Assembly: GCA_047639675.1 (NCBI GenBank)
Contig: JBLIOI010000201.1
Location: forward strand, 1 to 5,756
Length of the DNA: 5,756 bases
From: JABACD01 sp047639675
Lineage (GTDB): Bacteria; Planctomycetota; UBA1135; GCA-002686595
Direction of reading: 5' to 3'
The first letter of the stretch is position 1, and the number at the start of each line of letters is the position of its first letter. Positions 5,426 to 5,756 of the stretch are shown piece after piece. Below the pieces are notes generated by a model. The model was given only the letters and a program-made list of their open reading frames with translations, was not told where the DNA came from and searched no databases. The position numbers and the translations under genes are program-made.

Positions 5426-5756
5426 TCAGAAGCCAGTGGTGAACGTCAAGAACACTTGCGAGCCCTTGACGTCAAGGTCTCCAAGTCCGTCGCTCAAGTC
5501 GACCCTCGAGTCAACCCAACGAGCGCCCAAGCCAACCATCAAAGCGTTGGAAACGGCCAGTTCGATACCTAATCGCGAGTACCACCCCAAGCCAAAGCCC
5601 GTACTCGATTCGTTGATGAAGACGTCGGAGTCTTTGCTTTCATGTTCGTAGTTAACGAACTGCATGAGCGGTCCGATTGCCCCATAGGCACGGAGCTTCT
5701 CTCCCAAATTAATGCTGGCAAACGGTCCACCCGAAAGGTCGAGCATGAACATGTCA
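5426..5756 (-). CDS. Outer-membrane beta-barrel protein, C-terminal part (5' end beyond the right edge)
   Basis: The frame is open through the right edge; the ATG at 5752 is preceded by an in-frame Asp codon and is almost certainly internal. The 109 visible residues alternate polar and hydrophobic positions in amphipathic strands separated by short acidic turns, for example F-G-L-G-W-Y-S-R-L-G-I-E-L-A-V (53-67) and N-A-L-M-V-G-L-G-A-R-W-V (69-80). The last ten residues, Q-V-F-L-T-F-T-T-G-F, end in Phe with mostly hydrophobic residues (V, L, F) at alternate positions back from it. That is the signal recognised by the barrel-assembly machine. It resembles small OmpA/OmpW-type or generic porin-family barrels, but too little is present to name it. 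It is the first visible gene of the minus-strand operon. Barrel call likely; subfamily open. Confidence 0.75.
   Translation of the reverse strand, partial: DMFMLDLSGGPFASINLGEKLRAYGAIGPLMQFVNYEHESKDSDVFINESSTGFGLGWYSRLGIELAVSNALMVGLGARWVDSRVDLSDGLGDLDVKGSQVFLTFTTGF

Larger units (their letters stand above)
1136..5756 (-). other. Probable six-gene envelope operon (5' end beyond the window)
   Basis: Six genes on one strand are separated by 22, 33, 48, -4 and 12 bases, with no terminator-like hairpin plus T-run seen in any gap. Order: beta-barrel protein, long helical lipoprotein, DUF4136 lipoprotein, BamE-like lipoprotein, HtrA-type protease, acetolactate-decarboxylase-like lipoprotein. All products are predicted to be exported. 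The promoter must lie to the right of the window unless an internal one exists. Co-transcription is inferred from spacing. Confidence 0.7.

Noticed and set aside
5150..5572. Open frame of 140 codons on the plus strand spanning two minus-strand genes
   Set aside because: It crosses the junction between the barrel gene and the long lipoprotein gene, both better supported by signal peptide, lipobox or C-terminal barrel signature.

Overview
This window comes from a diderm (Gram-negative) bacterium. Six of the eight genes begin with a signal peptide ending in a lipoprotein-type cysteine. One gene ends in a typical outer-membrane beta-barrel C-terminus, and one encodes an HtrA-type periplasmic protease. 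The base composition is moderately GC-rich by eye. Families such as SmpA/OmlA (BamE-like) and DUF4136 suggest Pseudomonadota or a neighbouring diderm phylum, but nothing in the sequence fixes the genus. There are no tRNA, rRNA, transposase, phage or CRISPR signatures.

Layout: six genes run head to tail on the minus strand from the right edge to position 1136, with gaps of 22, 33, 48, -4 and 12 bases, so they look like one operon whose promoter lies beyond the right edge. In transcription order they are: (1) the C-terminal end of an outer-membrane beta-barrel protein (5756-5426, cut by the edge); (2) a 476-residue helical lipoprotein with a second, C-terminal membrane segment (5403-3973); (3) a DUF4136 lipoprotein with a Gly/Tyr/Arg repeat (3939-3367); (4) a small BamE/SmpA-like lipoprotein (3318-2953); (5) a secreted trypsin-like HtrA protease with one PDZ domain (2956-1883), overlapping the previous gene by ATGA; and (6) an acetolactate-decarboxylase-like lipoprotein (1870-1136). 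A plus-strand gene for a small lipoprotein of unknown function (646-1113) converges on the end of this operon. Across a 124-base intergenic region, a second DUF4136 lipoprotein, clearly a paralogue of gene 3, runs off the left edge on the minus strand (521-1).

How the genes may work together: every product is predicted to act in the cell envelope. A beta-barrel protein, a BamE-like lipoprotein, an HtrA protease and a long possibly periplasm-spanning lipoprotein in one transcript suggest a module for building, tethering or quality-controlling the outer membrane. That is inference from families and gene order, not shown directly. The decarboxylase-like lipoprotein is the odd member, since the classical enzyme belongs to central acetoin metabolism; here its zinc-site residues are kept but the protein is exported. 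No stretch longer than 300 bases lacks a gene.
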